Positions 8,560-16,981 of a DNA stretch of 64,000 nt are shown one piece after another. The position numbers and the translations under genes were made by a program. The notes below the pieces were generated by a model, which saw nothing but the letters and a program-made list of their open reading frames with translations, did no database searches and was not told the origin of the DNA. How positions within the stretch are numbered: the first letter of the stretch is position 1; each line of letters opens with the position of its first letter. This DNA comes from Pseudomonas sp. A34-9 (GTDB lineage: Bacteria; Pseudomonadota; Gammaproteobacteria; Pseudomonadales; Pseudomonadaceae): positions 3,436,501 through 3,500,500 of the forward strand of contig NZ_CP119967.1 of the NCBI RefSeq assembly GCF_029543085.1. Direction: 5' to 3'.

Positions 8560-9678
8560 TCAGTCACGCAGCCAGGGCAGGTCTGTGCGCTGATAACGGT
8601 GGGCACGGAATATGGCGTTGTTTTCGCCCGGCAAATAACCTCGCGAGGCCGCATCGGGGTACGTGGCGAAGTGCGGATTGACGTACTCCCAGACCACTTC
8701 ACCGGCCGGCGTGACCTCGAATAACCGGCCGAAATTGGCCTCGGTGATCAGCGTATTGCCGTTGTGCAAACGCTGCGCTCCGCCCATGAACGGGGTGAAA
8801 AACGCATACCCCGGGGTATCGGCGTATTGCCATTCGATGCGTTGCGTCGACGGGTTGATTTCGAGTATGCGCGAGTGCGGCATGCTCACGTGCGGGCGGA
8901 AGATGCCGTTGTCGAACACCAGCACGTTGCCGTTTTCCAGTTCACTCGGGCAATGCTGCTGCGCGACCAGATCGTGGCCCAATCGCCACAGCACTTCACC
9001 ACTGCCGCGCTGTACAGCGATGACTGAAGAAACACTGCGCAGGCTGAGGATCACCTTGCCGTCACGGCCCGGTGTGACCGCGTTGGTCATTGGCCAATGG
9101 TGGCGTTCAAAGCATTCGTGCAGCGGATAGTCTTCAGGTCGCAAATGTTCCCAACTGCGCCATTCCCAAACCACATTGCCTTGGCGATCAACCTCCTTGA
9201 CCACGTCGGCATAAATCACCCCGCCGGGCGCCTCGCTGCCGGGAATGCCGCCCACCACACGCCGGGCCAAATCGGCACTCAACGGCTCGGCGGTGGTGTA
9301 AAGCAGATGGCCGTTGTCCAGCCATTGCGCATCATGGTGGTGAAGCAGATCGGTGTGTTCCCAGACCACCTCGCCTGCCGGCGTCACTTCGCTGAACGCG
9401 CCGCCATGCCACACCGACCAGCCCGGAAACAGATCCGGTGAGTCCGGATGGTTGCCGTTGTAGCCGAGGTTACCGTTGCGCAGGATCACCGCGTCGCGGC
9501 CAGGGCGCTGAGGCAGTTTCCAGCGATGGACGACCTCGCCGTCGAGATCGACCAGGAACACATGGCCATCTGCTGTTTGTGGCGCGAACAGCGTGTAGCC
9601 GCCAGCGCTGCGGGCATGATCTACAGCAATCAGGCCGGTTTTGCGGCGCTTGAGCGTGGTGGCTTCGAGGTTAGACAT
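8560..9678 (-). CDS. Arylsulfotransferase (ASST)-like beta-propeller protein
   Basis: This 372-residue protein is built of repeated propeller blades with the signature GEVVHRWKLP, GEVVWEHTD, GNVVWEWRSWEH, GEVLWRLG and GEVVWEYVNPH, the hallmark of the ASST/arylsulfotransferase family. HHHDAQWLDNGHLLY and LHNGNTLITE blade motifs carry conserved His and Asn residues. Periplasmic ASSTs transfer sulfate between phenolic groups, but this protein shows no signal peptide and may be cytoplasmic. It sits between the binding-protein gene (61 bp gap) and the TonB receptor gene (about 104 bp gap) on the same strand. That supports a role in organosulfur use. Catalytic activity is not proven by the motifs I can see. 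Confidence 0.75.
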   Translation of the reverse strand: MSNLEATTLKRRKTGLIAVDHARSAGGYTLFAPQTADGHVFLVDLDGEVVHRWKLPQRPGRDAVILRNGNLGYNGNHPDSPDLFPGWSVWHGGAFSEVTPAGEVVWEHTDLLHHHDAQWLDNGHLLYTTAEPLSADLARRVVGGIPGSEAPGGVIYADVVKEVDRQGNVVWEWRSWEHLRPEDYPLHECFERHHWPMTNAVTPGRDGKVILSLRSVSSVIAVQRGSGEVLWRLGHDLVAQQHCPSELENGNVLVFDNGIFRPHVSMPHSRILEINPSTQRIEWQYADTPGYAFFTPFMGGAQRLHNGNTLITEANFGRLFEVTPAGEVVWEYVNPHFATYPDAASRGYLPGENNAIFRAHRYQRTDLPWLRD

Positions 9679-9739
9679 GGCTTTTCTCCGGGCGTGTAAA
9701 AACCTGCCGCCAGCAACGCGGCAAGATGAACTGGATGGG

Positions 9740-10735
9740 TTATGGGTGGTTTGGCAGTAAAGCGTTGAAGCGATCGTCGAAGATCTGCCCGACCTGCAGC
9801 GGCCGTGGAATCAGACGTTCGCTGGCGAACAGGTCGGCCAGACGCTGCTGCGAAGTGATGACTGACGACTCGATCGGCACGTAGTGAAGATCCTGATGCG
9901 CGAGCATTTCTTGCACCAGCGAGACGGGCAGCCGCGTGGTTTGCGCGAACACCTCAGCCCATTCTTGAGGGTGCGCAGTGGCCCAGGCTTGCGCGCGGGC
10001 CAGCCTGGCGAGCAGGTCGCCCAACGGCCCTGTCCGCTGCGGATCATTCAGTGCCTGCAGGCTGGCAACCGTGAAATTCAGCCCGGTTTCCGGCCAGGCG
10101 CTGCCATCGACCAGCACCCGTGCACCGCGTGAAGTGGCCTGGCCGACAAAGGGATACCACACCGCCCAGGCATCGAGCTTGCCGCTGGCAAACGCATTTT
10201 GCGCATCCACCGGACTGACGTAGGCAATGTTCACCTCGCGGGGTGTGAGGCCGGCTCGCTGCAGCGCTGCCAGTAACAAGTAATGGCCGCTGCTGCCCTT
10301 GGCCACAGCGATGCGCTGGCCTTTCAGGTCGGCGACCTGGCGGACGCCGGAACCTTCGGGAACCAACAGCGCATTGTTGTTTTGCGCGCCGCTCGCCACG
10401 CCGACAATGCGCACATCGAACCCGCCAGCCTGAGCGAACACCGGCGGTGCATTGCCCACGACACCGGCATCGATCGCCCCGGCGCTCAAGGCTTCGAGCA
10501 TCGTCGTCCCGGCCAGAAACGGGTGCCACGACAGCGCATAAGCGATGCCTTGGTCTTCCCCCGCTGCCTGTAACAAGGCCTGAGTCAAACCGCTCTGATC
10601 GCCGACTTTCAATGCGCTGTCGGCCGCTGCCGCCGAATGCGTCAGCAGCAACGTGGCAGCGCACAGCAGCGCCCGCAGGTACAACGCGACGTGTCGGGTG
10701 AGCGGGTGCTTGGCAGCAGAAGGATTTACCGGCAT
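9740..10735 (-). CDS. Periplasmic substrate-binding protein, aliphatic sulfonate/taurine/sulfate-ester type
   Basis: This is a 331-residue ABC-transporter binding protein of the SsuA/TauA/AtsR (NMT1-like) fold. A Sec signal peptide ends near residue 38 (HSAAAA). The motifs VVGNAPPVFAQAGGFDVRIVG, a hinge LLVPEGSGVRQVADLKGQRIA, GSSGHYLLLAALQRAG and DAWAVWYPF are characteristic. GAGGG lies 8 bases before the ATG. It heads an operon with the ASST-like protein and the TonB receptor, but no permease or ATPase gene follows, so it must share those from elsewhere. A GlxA-type regulator is divergently transcribed. The substrate is inferred to be an organosulfur compound. Confidence 0.8.
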   Translation of the reverse strand: MPVNPSAAKHPLTRHVALYLRALLCAATLLLTHSAAAADSALKVGDQSGLTQALLQAAGEDQGIAYALSWHPFLAGTTMLEALSAGAIDAGVVGNAPPVFAQAGGFDVRIVGVASGAQNNNALLVPEGSGVRQVADLKGQRIAVAKGSSGHYLLLAALQRAGLTPREVNIAYVSPVDAQNAFASGKLDAWAVWYPFVGQATSRGARVLVDGSAWPETGLNFTVASLQALNDPQRTGPLGDLLARLARAQAWATAHPQEWAEVFAQTTRLPVSLVQEMLAHQDLHYVPIESSVITSQQRLADLFASERLIPRPLQVGQIFDDRFNALLPNHP

Positions 10736-10818
10736 TGTCGTGCCCTCGTTTTTGCGTTGAACCCAGTATGTCGAGGCCCGCCGTGCCGCTCCATGCCAAA
10801 CACCCCTCCTTTACTGCC

Positions 10819-11886
10819 ATGTCGGACACCCCGCCGCTGCCGTCGCGCACGGTCGTGGTGCTGGCCTTCGATGATCTATTGCTGCTCAATGCGGCCGGCC
10901 CGCTGGAGGTATTCGCAGCGATACCGCGCGTATTGGGCGGCACCTTCATTGGCCAGCCGCCCTATCGGCTGTTGGTGGCGTCGCCACAGGGCGGCCAAGT
11001 CACGTCGATTTCAGGCATCAGCGTGGCGACCTGCTCACTGGCGCAGATCGACCAGATAGCCCCGGTGATCGATACCTTGATCGTCGCCGGTGGCCCCGGA
11101 ATGGCCGTGCTGGAAGCCGATGAACATGCCTGTGACTGGTTGCGCGGTCGCGCGCCACAGATCCGTCGCCTCTGCTCGATTGGCACCGGCAGCTTTGCGC
11201 TGGCCGCCGCCGGGTTGCTCGATGGTCGTGAGGTGGTCACCCACTGGAAATTCGCCGCTGAACTGCAGGCGCGCTACCCGGCAGTACGCTGTCAGAGCGA
11301 TGCGCTGTACCTGCATGACGGCAACCTGTGGACCTGCGGCGGTGCCACCGCTGGCATTGATCTGGCACTCGGTCTGGTTGAACAAGACCTCGGCGCGCAC
11401 GCGGCACTGTCGCTGGCGCGTTATTTCACGGTGTTCCTCTGGCGCGGCGCGGAGCAGCCGCAACTGAGCGCTTCGCTCAACGCTCAGTCCAACGCTTTGC
11501 GCACCGATCCGGACGGGCGACTGGCGCGTCTGCACGCGTGGATTGCGGCTAATCTGAATGGCGATTTGCGCGTCGAGCGGCTGGCTGAACAGTTCGGCAT
11601 GAGCCCACGGCATTTTGCCCGCGCCTATGTCGCCGCCACCGGGAAAACCCCGGCGCAAGCGGTGGAGGATCTGCGCCTGGAAACGGCCACCCGATTACTC
11701 AAAACCACCAGCGAGCCGATCAAACGGATTGCCGAAACGGCGGGGTTTGGCCGCGAGGAACGGATGCGCCGTGCCTTCCAGAAGCATTTGGGCATCAGCC
11801 CTCACGGCTACCGCAGCGAAATGAAAGCGGCTACCGCGGGTGCGCCGCAGCCGTTGGGCATTGCGCTGGCGGGGCTGGCCCGGTAG
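10819..11886 (+). CDS. GlxA-family transcriptional regulator (DJ-1/PfpI plus AraC HTH)
   Basis: The 355-residue protein joins a DJ-1/PfpI amidotransferase-like sensor domain (about 10-180) to a C-terminal AraC/XylS domain (about 235-335). The sensor contains VVVLAFDDLLLLNAAGPLEV, VAGGPGMAVLE and SIGTGSFALAAAGLL. The AraC domain contains VERLAEQFGMSPRHFARAY and IAETAGFGREERMRRAFQKH. The nucleophile-elbow position reads GTGS rather than the usual cysteine form, as in other GlxA regulators that lost catalysis. ATG at 10819 fits the family start, although ATG at 10768 is also in frame and neither has a strong ribosome binding site. Divergence from the organosulfur operon suggests it controls that operon. 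Confidence 0.82.
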   Translation: MSDTPPLPSRTVVVLAFDDLLLLNAAGPLEVFAAIPRVLGGTFIGQPPYRLLVASPQGGQVTSISGISVATCSLAQIDQIAPVIDTLIVAGGPGMAVLEADEHACDWLRGRAPQIRRLCSIGTGSFALAAAGLLDGREVVTHWKFAAELQARYPAVRCQSDALYLHDGNLWTCGGATAGIDLALGLVEQDLGAHAALSLARYFTVFLWRGAEQPQLSASLNAQSNALRTDPDGRLARLHAWIAANLNGDLRVERLAEQFGMSPRHFARAYVAATGKTPAQAVEDLRLETATRLLKTTSEPIKRIAETAGFGREERMRRAFQKHLGISPHGYRSEMKAATAGAPQPLGIALAGLAR

Positions 11887-11891
11887 CTCGA

Positions 11892-13076
11892 TCAATGCTG
11901 GAGCGCATAGCGCCGACAATGTTCCAAATAGCCTTTTTCATGATTGCCGACCAATTGCACAACACTGGTCCACAGCCACGAAGGCGCATCCAGACGTTTC
12001 GACCGGCAGGTTTGCAAGTCCGCCATCCACTCGGATCGGGTGGCCAGATCCATTTGCCGGGCATGCGCCACGCCGACGACTCGCGCCAGGTAGCCGGCCG
12101 CGAGCATCGCATCGCGCTGACTCAGCTGATCCAGTTCCAGCTTCATGTCCTGCGGCAGTAATTCCCGGACGAAAAAGCCGTGGTCGAGCATGCGTGTCGC
12201 CAGCATCCGATTGCCCAGCCCAGGAGACAGAAACCGCGCGCCTTCGACCACGCGTTTGCCATTGTCGCGGGGCATGGCCGCTCGGGCGGCGCGCGGTGCC
12301 GCAGCACCGACGGCTTCTTTGATATCGAGCAGGCAATATTCCTCATCGTCGCCCTTGCCCACGCCCAGCAGCACGGCGTAACGCTTCAACCCCAGCGAAC
12401 TACAGCCTTTTACCCAATACGCCGAGTCGAGCATTTTCACTCGATCATCCTTGGAGCGGCCCTTCAAGGAAGTCACCAGCGTATGGATTTCGGGGGTGGC
12501 ACAGAGCGTTTTCAACGCCGCGCGTTCATCGCGTGAAAGCGTCCAGAACTGTTTGCCCAATGGAATGGTTGGCTTGGTGTTCTCGATGCGCTCTTCGGCC
12601 AAATGCTTCCAGGTGCGCTGCACGGCGCTGCGCATCCCGGCTTTGACTTGTGCCGGCCGCGGCGGATCTTCATCAAGATTGCCGGCAAAGGCTTGCTCGT
12701 AGCCGCGCATCATTTCTTCCAGCATGCGTGCGGTCGCCACGCCCGGCAGGTCTGAGCCGCGTGCTGCCGTCGCGAGTGACAGCGCCAGACGCACCAGATC
12801 ATGCACCGGGTTGCCGATCACGGTCTGGTCAAGGTCACGGATATGAATATCGATCTGCCCTTTGAGATCCCCGGTCGGGCCCAGATTGCCGGCATGACAA
12901 TCGCCGCAGATCCACACCGGCGGGCCTTTTGGCAGGCTGCGGCCCGGCTGGCTGTGCAGCCACTCGTAAAACTGCACGGTGCTGCCGCGCACATAGGCGT
13001 GCGCGGATCGGGCCATCTTCAGATTGCGCAGTTGCGACAGCGGTTCAAGTCGGGCGGAAGGACGCGGGGTTTTCAT
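11892..13076 (-). CDS. DUF2252 family protein
   Basis: The 394-residue protein matches DUF2252, a family with a kinase-like fold. The ICGDCHAGNLG motif at 57-66 resembles the HGDxHxGN catalytic loop of aminoglycoside phosphotransferases. HIRDLDQT at about 78-85 sits where the metal-binding Asp would be. Further conserved blocks are KGCSSLGLKRYAVLLGVG and a long helical C-terminus. No signal peptide or membrane segment is visible. It converges with the GlxA regulator (5 bp between stops) and is monocistronic. Its biochemical role is unknown. Phosphotransfer is suggested by the fold only. Confidence 0.8.
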   Translation of the reverse strand: MKTPRPSARLEPLSQLRNLKMARSAHAYVRGSTVQFYEWLHSQPGRSLPKGPPVWICGDCHAGNLGPTGDLKGQIDIHIRDLDQTVIGNPVHDLVRLALSLATAARGSDLPGVATARMLEEMMRGYEQAFAGNLDEDPPRPAQVKAGMRSAVQRTWKHLAEERIENTKPTIPLGKQFWTLSRDERAALKTLCATPEIHTLVTSLKGRSKDDRVKMLDSAYWVKGCSSLGLKRYAVLLGVGKGDDEEYCLLDIKEAVGAAAPRAARAAMPRDNGKRVVEGARFLSPGLGNRMLATRMLDHGFFVRELLPQDMKLELDQLSQRDAMLAAGYLARVVGVAHARQMDLATRSEWMADLQTCRSKRLDAPSWLWTSVVQLVGNHEKGYLEHCRRYALQH

Positions 13077-13168
13077 GGACGCTTCTTATGCGGGATGTGA
13101 CCTGTTGACCGCTCGCGACGCACGAATGTTTCAAAGTGTTTCAGAGAAATTCGTAAAAGCTATTCGCT

Positions 13169-14497
13169 CTAGAGTGGCAGTTCTACGCACGCCAGTAACC
13201 CTCCAGCGTGGCGGTTGCTCAGCGTCAACTCGCCCCCCTGCTCGCGCGCAATCGCCCGCGCCGCCGACAGCCCCAGGCCTACGCCCCCGGTGTCGCGGTT
13301 GCGCGAAGCCTCCAGACGAAAGAACGGATCGAACACCCGCTCCAACGCCGCTTCGGGAATACCGGGGCCTTCGTCGCTGACCTCGATACGAATCGAATAC
13401 TCGTCACGCGTCAACGCAATGGCCGGACGCTGCGCATACTTCAACGCATTTTCCAGCAGATTGACGATCACCCGTTTGATCCCCAGCGGCCGGCCTTCGT
13501 ACACCAGATGCGCCGGGCCATCGAAATCGACATTGATGTGTTGATCGCGGTAATCGTCGACGATGGTTTGCAGCAGCTCCGACAGATCGAACGCAGTGGT
13601 CTGCTCGCGGTGCGTGTCCTCGCGAAAAAACGCCAACGCAGCGTTGATCATCGACTGCATCTCCTCAACGTCACGAATCAGTTTGCCCTGATGATCGAGG
13701 TCTTCCATGAACTCACTGCGCAAACGCATGCGTGTCAGCGGTGCGCGTAAATCGTGGGAGATGGACGCCAGCATGTGCGTGCGCTCGGCGATGAAGTGCT
13801 GGATCTGCGCCTGCATGGTGTTGAAGGCGATGATCGCCTGGCGAATTTCGTCGGGGCCTTCGAGCTTGATCGGCGGTGCGCGTAGATCGGTGCCGAAGCG
13901 TCTGGCGGCACGCGTGAAACGCTGCAACGGATTGGCCAGTTGCCGGGTGGCGACCCAGGCGACGAGCAATGTGGCAATCAGTCCCAACGCGATGACGATC
14001 GCGATACGCACGCCAAATTCCAGACCCCAACTGCGCTCCGGCGGGATAAATGACAACCAGCTGCCATCGACCAATTGCACGACGGCGGCGTAATGCGCCT
14101 GGGGATTACCGTTCGGCCAGTCGCCTGGGCTGAACACCTCGATTTTTCGATCATTGCCCAGCAGTTGCTGCAGCACCGGCACCCGGCTCGCTGGCAGGCG
14201 AAGCCCGTCATTGGGCAGGCCGAAGTCCGCACGCTGCGCTTTCCACGTCACGTGCAGCATGGCGCTGCTCGCCGCTGCGGCCAGTTGCGGGCGCAGGTTG
14301 GCCGGGGCCGCTTCGATCACCCGCGAGGTCGCGGCAATCTGCTCTAGCAGGCCGGTGCGTTCAATCGGTGGCCGCGCCCAGATGCCGGCGACTTGCACGA
14401 ACAGCGCATTCAATGCCAACGAAGCGACCATCGCCGCCACGATGGTCAGGGCGATGTGCCGGCGCAGGGTGTCGCCGCGCAACAGTCGGCGGATCAT
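13169..14497 (-). CDS. Sensor histidine kinase (EnvZ/OmpB type)
   Basis: The 442-residue inner-membrane kinase has a first membrane helix at about 14-38, a periplasmic sensor region to about 160, and a second helix at 163-183. A HAMP linker follows, then the dimerisation/phosphoacceptor motif SISHDLRAPLTRMRLR with His248. The ATPase domain carries NLLENALKYA (Asn350), DEGPGI (375-380), FDPFFR and GVGLGLS (405-411). Its start codon overlaps the stop of the response regulator gene by one base (TGATG), so the two are translationally coupled. The signal is unknown; the periplasmic domain shows no recognisable fold. Confidence 0.9.
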   Translation of the reverse strand: MIRRLLRGDTLRRHIALTIVAAMVASLALNALFVQVAGIWARPPIERTGLLEQIAATSRVIEAAPANLRPQLAAAASSAMLHVTWKAQRADFGLPNDGLRLPASRVPVLQQLLGNDRKIEVFSPGDWPNGNPQAHYAAVVQLVDGSWLSFIPPERSWGLEFGVRIAIVIALGLIATLLVAWVATRQLANPLQRFTRAARRFGTDLRAPPIKLEGPDEIRQAIIAFNTMQAQIQHFIAERTHMLASISHDLRAPLTRMRLRSEFMEDLDHQGKLIRDVEEMQSMINAALAFFREDTHREQTTAFDLSELLQTIVDDYRDQHINVDFDGPAHLVYEGRPLGIKRVIVNLLENALKYAQRPAIALTRDEYSIRIEVSDEGPGIPEAALERVFDPFFRLEASRNRDTGGVGLGLSAARAIAREQGGELTLSNRHAGGLLACVELPL

Positions 14498-15216
14498 CAG
14501 CGGCTGACCTTGGCGGTGAACAGATAGCCGCCGTTGCGCACCGTACGAATCAGGTCCGGGCGCTTGCTGTCCGGTTCAATCTTGCGGCGCAGGCGGCTGA
14601 CTTGCACATCGATGCTGCGATCAAAGGCGTCATGGCCGTGGCCGTGGGTCAGGTCGATCAACTGTTCGCGGGTAAGAATGCGCTGCGGGTGATCGAGGAA
14701 CACCACCAGCAAATCGAACTCGCCACCGGACAGCGGAATCATCACGTTCTCCGGTGAGCGCAGTTCGCGACAGGTGATGTCCAGATGCCAACCGGCGAAA
14801 CCGATCACCGGCCGCGACGGTTCGACCGGATTGCGCTGTTCAGCGGCGCGGCGCTGCAAGGCACGTACGCGTGCGAGCAGTTCCTGTGGGGCGAACGGCT
14901 TGGTCAGGTAATCGTCTGCACCCAGTTCCAGCCCGACAATGCGATCGCTCAGCTCGGCCATGGCCGTGAGCATGATGATCGGAATGCCCAACTGCGCGCG
15001 CACTTTCTGGCACAGGCTCAGGCCGCTTTCGCCGGGCATCATCACATCAAGAATGATCGTGTCCGGACGGTTCTGCGCGATCGCTGCCCACATGGCCTCG
15101 CCGTGCGGCGCCACGTCGACTTCATAAGCGTGCTGAACGAAGAACTTCTTCAGCAGCGCGAGGATTTCCACGTCGTCGTCGACGAACAGCAGTCTGCTCA
15201 CAGTCACAGGATCCAT
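14497..15216 (-). CDS. OmpR-family response regulator
   Basis: The 239-residue regulator has a receiver domain (phosphoacceptor Asp57 in IILDVMMPGESG, LTA at about 83, and Lys in LTKPFAP). A winged-helix OmpR/PhoB DNA-binding domain follows, with LSGGEFDLLVVFLDHP, REQLIDLTHG and VSRLRRKIEPD. It is cytoplasmic and acts with the histidine kinase downstream. Two start choices exist: the ATG at 15216 with weak upstream GGGTG, and a GTG at 15201 preceded by GGATCC. The divergent small gene at 15364 is a candidate target because the two share a 147-bp control region. Confidence 0.9.
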   Translation of the reverse strand: MDPVTVSRLLFVDDDVEILALLKKFFVQHAYEVDVAPHGEAMWAAIAQNRPDTIILDVMMPGESGLSLCQKVRAQLGIPIIMLTAMAELSDRIVGLELGADDYLTKPFAPQELLARVRALQRRAAEQRNPVEPSRPVIGFAGWHLDITCRELRSPENVMIPLSGGEFDLLVVFLDHPQRILTREQLIDLTHGHGHDAFDRSIDVQVSRLRRKIEPDSKRPDLIRTVRNGGYLFTAKVSR

Positions 15217-15363
15217 GCACCCAAAAAAGCCAATCTAAAGCCATTTCGCCGCCCGGGTCATTTATTTCAATCGAGCAACATTTCTACCCGCCAGACATCA
15301 AGCGGACATTCTCTGGCAAAACCTCGCGGGCATTCTGCAGCCATTCCAATCCAGGGGGTTCGC

Positions 15364-15684
15364 ATGAAGCTATTGAACGACAACCATTGCGCCGAGGGGC
15401 ACAACAGCAATCGTCCCTTGATCCTCAGCCAGCGCACTGCCGCGCTCGGCCCTGATACACCGATTGTGTTTCAGGAGTCGTGCCTGAGCGTGTCCGGCGA
15501 TCAGAGCCGCATCGTCCTGCGCCGCTACTTCGAGCAGTTCAGCCCGACCAATGCGCACTGGGTCGAATACGTCCACAGTATTGCCGCCGCCGACCTCATC
15601 GCATGGATCATGCGCCACGGCCAGTTGCACATCGAATGCTCGGACAGCGTCACGACACAACACCACAAGGGAACCCGGTCATGA
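15364..15684 (+). CDS. Conserved hypothetical small protein, coupled to a downstream lipoprotein
   Basis: This is a 106-residue soluble protein with no signal peptide. A central SRIVLRRYFEQFSPTNAHWVEY and an amphipathic C-terminal AADLIAWIMRHGQLHIEC suggest a compact alpha/beta fold. A GGGGG ribosome binding site precedes the ATG at 15364. Its stop codon overlaps the start of the next gene (ATGA at 15681-15684). It is divergent from the two-component regulator gene and may be its target. I do not recognise a family. Confidence 0.65.
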   Translation: MKLLNDNHCAEGHNSNRPLILSQRTAALGPDTPIVFQESCLSVSGDQSRIVLRRYFEQFSPTNAHWVEYVHSIAAADLIAWIMRHGQLHIECSDSVTTQHHKGTRS

Positions 15685-15842
15685 GAAGCCCTTGCCTGAT
15701 GACGCTGCTCTGTACGACGTCAATGAGCCTGTCCGGGTGCAGCAGCAATAACGTCGAACCGACGGGGTTTCTGCATGATTATTTGCAGCACACGGGATCT
15801 GCCGATCAATGCGTTGGATATCGTTGTTCGCTGACGAATTAG
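15681..15842 (+). CDS. Small lipoprotein, translationally coupled
   Basis: This 53-residue product has an N-terminal signal peptide ending in a lipobox (SLSGC, Cys about residue 20). A mature peptide of about 34 residues containing SSNN and three further residues of Cys/Tyr character (DQCVGYRCS) follows. It starts inside the stop codon of the preceding gene (ATGA overlap), so its translation should depend on that gene. A lipid-anchored envelope peptide beside a two-component system suggests an accessory or stress-sensing role, which is inference only. It is easily missed because a longer frame starting upstream masks the true start. Confidence 0.6.
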   Translation: MRSPCLMTLLCTTSMSLSGCSSNNVEPTGFLHDYLQHTGSADQCVGYRCSLTN

Positions 15843-15859
15843 GTGTTATTTAAAAAGAC

Positions 15860-15889
15860 AGATCAAAAGATCGTTCGATCTTTTGATCT
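15860..15889. repeat. Perfect 14-bp-arm palindrome (REP tail)
   Basis: AGATCAAAAGATCG and CGATCTTTTGATCT flank a TT loop. The GATCTTTTGATC tail is the same one that ends the REP elements elsewhere in the window. It marks the left border of the duplicated DUF6124 unit and could also end transcription of the small lipoprotein gene. Confidence 0.7.
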
Positions 15890-15980
15890 AAACAGACACG
15901 TTTAAAAGACACCTTCAGACACGGGTTCAAGGCTACGCATCCTTGCGTAATTGCCTACAGCTACGCCAGAATCCGCCGGC

Positions 15981-16239
15981 TTGTGCGCCTTGGGGCCGGG
16001 TTCTATTGTGGTTCGGTCGCTGACGAATCAGCGATCGGGTTTCGCAGCCCGGACCAATCAAGGCGCACAGCGCTCCCGATCGTTGCTCTCAGGATTTATT
16101 GCAACGGTGCTTCATGGCGGCTGTGCGCGGGATACCTTCGGGTATGCCGGGTTCCTTGATTCCCGGTCTGCGAACCTGCGTACAGTTGCCACCTCTCTTC
16201 GTTTCGCAGCGAAATGTGGCGGCTCCAACAATCAAGGAG
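15981..16239 (+). promoter_or_regulatory. Structured leader, copy 1: candidate attenuator-like translational switch
   Basis: Four segments can pair in competing ways. Segment 1 (TGTGCGCCTTG, 15982-15992) is complementary to segment 2 (CAAGGCGCACA, 16059-16069). Segment 2 (TTCGCAG at 16041-16047 and AATCAAGG at 16056-16063) is complementary to segment 3 (CCTTGATT at 16154-16161 and CTGCGAA at 16168-16174). Segment 3 is equally complementary to segment 4 (TTCGCAG at 16203-16209 and AATCAAGGA at 16230-16238). Segment 4 contains the AAGGAG ribosome binding site of the gene at 16247. Inside lies a UUCG hairpin (ATACC/GGTAT, 16132-16145). An upstream hairpin CGCTGA/TCAGCG sits at 16018-16033. Pairing 3:4 would hide the ribosome binding site and pairing 2:3 would free it. 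Confidence 0.6.
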
Positions 16240-16246
16240 CTTCACC

Positions 16247-16606
16247 ATGATCAAACCAACGCCAAACCCGCCCGAAACCGACCTCACCTCCCCCTACGAA
16301 TCCCTCGATTCGAAAAAGCTAAACGACGCCGCCGACCGCGCCCTCGATCACTACCTCTGCCCGCCCGGGTCGACGCCACCGCCCCGTAGAACCCGCAGGA
16401 TGTACGCCGTTACCGCGGACTTCAAAAACGAGGAGCTGCTGGCCGATGCCTTTGAAACCCTCGCCTCGGCAAGAACCATCGCCAATGACTTCGCCCATCT
16501 CATGCCTGCTTCGCAGCGTCGAACGCTGTTGGGCATTGCGCAACTGATCATGCTCGGGGAACTGGCGGTGAATCGGGTACTGGATAATTTGCAGGTGCCG
16601 AGTTGA
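16247..16606 (+). CDS. DUF6124 family protein, copy 1
   Basis: This 119-residue cytoplasmic protein belongs to the small Pseudomonas-specific family now called DUF6124 (often DUF3077-related). It has a Pro-rich N-terminus (IKPTPNPPETD), then SPYESLDSKKLNDAADRALDHYLCPP, then a helical half containing NEELLADAFETLASARTIANDFAHLM and SQRRTLLGIAQLIMLGELAVNRVLDNL. No function is known. AAGGAG lies 7 bases before the ATG and can be masked by the leader. Copy 2 encodes the same protein except for the final residue (Ser here, Gly there). The nucleotide differences are otherwise mostly synonymous. Confidence 0.85.
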   Translation: MIKPTPNPPETDLTSPYESLDSKKLNDAADRALDHYLCPPGSTPPPRRTRRMYAVTADFKNEELLADAFETLASARTIANDFAHLMPASQRRTLLGIAQLIMLGELAVNRVLDNLQVPS

Positions 16607-16654
16607 AGCCGGGACTGTAAACACTGGCTGAGTTATTCATTAACCCTCTGGCCC

Positions 16655-16720
16655 CTTCGCGAGCAAGCTCGCTCCCACGGTTGATCGCGTTCCAATGTGG
16701 GAGCGAGCCTGCTCGCGAAG
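16655..16720. repeat. Inverted pair of REP elements
   Basis: CTTCGCGAGCAAGCTCGCTC and its inverted partner GAGCGAGCCTGCTCGCGAAG surround a short spacer. This is the P. fluorescens-type REP doublet. It recurs at 17627-17692 as part of the duplicated unit and in related form at 22416-22520. Confidence 0.85.
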
Positions 16721-16752
16721 ACTGGCGTGTAAGCAACGCAATTCCATCAGAC

Positions 16753-16796
16753 AAAAAAAGCCCCGCCACCCCGTGCAATCGGGATGGCGGGTTTTG
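16753..16796 (+). terminator. Rho-independent terminator of DUF6124 copy 1
   Basis: CCCGCCA and TGGCGGG arms with an inner CCCG/CGGG pair are preceded by seven A residues and followed by TTTT. The same structure occurs after copy 2. Confidence 0.8.
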
Positions 16797-16817
16797 TCGT
16801 TTTCGCGAGGCAAGATC

Positions 16818-16890
16818 AGCAGATCGCAGCCTTCAGCAGCTCCTACATGGACCAGTGTAGGAGCTGCCGAAGGCTGTGATCTTTTGATCT
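16818..16890. repeat. Inverted REP pair (second type) at the duplication junction
   Basis: AGATCGCAGCCTTCAGCAGC and an inverted copy (TGTAGGAGCTGCCGAAGGCT, then GATCTTTTGATCT) face each other across ATGGACCAG. The left half also ends copy 2 of the duplication and the right half begins it, so the element marks the junction of the tandem duplication. Confidence 0.75.
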
Positions 16891-16981
16891 AAACAGACGC
16901 GTTTAAAAGACACCTTCAGACACGGGTTCAAGGCTACACATCCTTGCGTAATTGCCTACGGCTACGCCAGAATCCGCCGGC

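Noticed and set aside
15951..16250. A 99-codon frame running through leader copy 1 and ending at ATGA over the DUF6124 start, suggestive of a coupled leader protein
   Set aside because: It starts with TTG without a ribosome binding site. In copy 2 the same frame stops after 27 codons (TGA at 17033), while the RNA pairing is conserved instead. A very short leader peptide cannot be excluded.
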